DNA from: Riemerella anatipestifer_E
Lineage (GTDB): Bacteria > Bacteroidota > Bacteroidia > Flavobacteriales > Weeksellaceae
Length of the DNA: 64,000 nucleotides
Assembly: GCF_009932355.1 (NCBI RefSeq)
Contig: NZ_LEKU01000006.1
Coordinates: 81,070-145,069, forward strand
Direction: 5' to 3'
A program made the translations under genes and the position numbers. Under the pieces are notes generated by a model that searched no databases, was not told where the DNA came from, and was given only the letters and a program-made list of their open reading frames with translations. The stretch's first letter is position 1, and each line of letters opens with the position of its first letter. This document shows, piece by piece, positions 63,447 to 64,000 of this stretch.

Positions 63447-63814
63447 AATTAAACACCCAAGAAGCTTTGGTTTTCATATCTTGGTATCGCCAAGCTAGAA
63501 ATAAAATCTGATTTATCCAAATTTTTCATGATAAAAATCATGTTTTAGTATAAGTTTAATACTAGAAATCATATATCTAAATTATTCTAGTATATAACTC
63601 TATGTAACAAAAAAGACTACAATATGCAAATTTCAGTCGCTACCCCTCCAATGAGTTACAACTTCAGGTAAGCCTTTTAAACTTTCAGAAAACACTGCGA
63701 GAAGTTATCCTATCTCTCGCACCGTTTTAATCAAAACGGTGCAAGGAGTTTTATAATCCTACGCCGATGTGGCGTCTGATAAGACAACACACCTCCTTCC
63801 TGAACACTCCAAAC
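63447..63814. other. Spacer with palindromes, no gene recognised
   Basis: No coding frame of convincing length. The left half is AT-rich with short palindromes: CATGAT/ATCATG (63528-63543 region), AGTAT/ATACT and ACTAGAA/TTCTAGT. The right half holds the multi-hairpin element described separately. Confidence 0.6.
63663..63804. ncRNA. Candidate structured RNA (multi-hairpin element), strand uncertain
   Basis: An outer stem TTCAGG(T)AAG (63663-63672) / CTTCCTGAA (63796-63804) encloses three hairpins: TGCGAGA/TCTCGCA (63696-63721), ACCGTTTT/AAAACGGT with loop AATC (63721-63740) and ACGCC/GGCGT with loop GATGT (63761-63775). The first and second share bases at 63719-63721, so they may compete. 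GC content is above the surrounding spacer. I do not recognise it as 6S, SRP or RNase P RNA. Confidence 0.3.
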
Positions 63815-63848
63815 AAAAAAGCCTCTAGCAGTATTGCTAGAGGCTTTT
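63815..63848 (-). terminator. Terminator of the rRNA operon
   Basis: AAAAGCCTCTAGCA / TGCTAGAGGCTTTT, a 14-bp perfect stem with a 4-nt loop and T tract on the minus strand, just after the 5S gene. Confidence 0.92.
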
Positions 63849-63860
63849 CAAAAATAAAAA

Positions 63861-63965
<105 letters not shown>

Positions 63966-64000
63966 AAAGGTCTTTATAAAGAGATTAGATGTCCGATATT

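Noticed and set aside
63447..63814. RNase P, SRP or 6S RNA
   Set aside because: The conserved RNase P and SRP core sequences are not present, and the fold does not show the long single bubble of 6S RNA.

Overview
This window is a stretch of ordinary chromosomal backbone from a low-GC, Gram-negative Bacteroidota, most likely family Weeksellaceae (Riemerella / Chryseobacterium / Bergeyella group). The evidence for this is: TAnnTTTG-type -7 promoter boxes instead of sigma70 boxes, almost no Shine-Dalgarno sequences, a TamB/TamL pair in which the TamA-like protein is a lipoprotein, an OmpA-like porin with thrombospondin type-3 repeats, a GLPGLI-family protein, a DUF4835 (PorD-like) protein, and an MraY with the long Bacteroidota insertion. 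No phage, IS element, CRISPR array or plasmid gene was seen. Species assignment is inference.

Layout. 1-7.4 kb: the end of a Cu/Zn superoxide dismutase gene, tadA, two unrecognised lipoproteins, a lipoprotein MsrB, and a two-gene unit encoding a large secreted Asp-box (BNR) repeat protein and a small 'VGINT' surface protein. 7.5-8.0 kb: tmRNA (minus strand). 8.1-11.4 kb: a secreted carboxypeptidase-regulatory-like protein and a TonB-dependent-receptor-like barrel preceded by a leader containing a terminator-like hairpin. 11.4-17.7 kb: a complete RND efflux operon (tetR-tolC-mfp-rnd, minus). 17.8-26.5 kb: CtlX-type hydrolase, a TonB-C-domain protein, a prfA/rapZ-C/DUF4835/lysA operon, osmC, yebC, ompA and smpB. 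26.5-30.7 kb: a YbiT-like ABC-F protein, a TrmH-type methyltransferase and a DUF885 lipoprotein. 30.8-41.2 kb: tamB-tamL-yihY-SDR-ALDH (plus strand). 41.3-56.9 kb: the complete division and cell wall (dcw) cluster on the minus strand, transcribed mraZ-rsmH-ftsL-ftsI-murE-mraY-murD-ftsW-murG-murC-ftsQ-ftsA-ftsZ. 57-62.3 kb: alpha/beta hydrolase, engB, GNAT, lipoprotein MsrA and Lon. 62.4-64 kb: a GLPGLI protein, a very small secreted Thr/Cys peptide, a palindrome-rich spacer and the 5S rRNA at the end of an rRNA operon that continues beyond the window.

How the genes relate. The dcw cluster builds and divides the meso-DAP peptidoglycan wall (MurE has the DNPR signature; LysA uses the same precursor). 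TamB/TamL, OmpA and the RND pump serve the outer membrane. tmRNA, SmpB, PrfA, YebC, the ABC-F factor, TadA and Lon are translation and protein quality-control genes. Two separate lipoprotein methionine sulfoxide reductases (MsrA, MsrB) and the Cu/Zn SOD suggest an envelope oxidative-repair capacity.

The features most worth a second look are a MraZ-type tandem repeat plus an exact DnaA box upstream of the dcw operon; a 42-codon secreted peptide with six threonines near two cysteines, upstream of a GLPGLI gene; a multi-hairpin element beside the rRNA operon; an attenuator-like leader in front of the TonB-dependent receptor; and an ABC-F protein with one intact and one degenerate ATP site. I did not find a clear multi-gene system that looks new; these are local observations.
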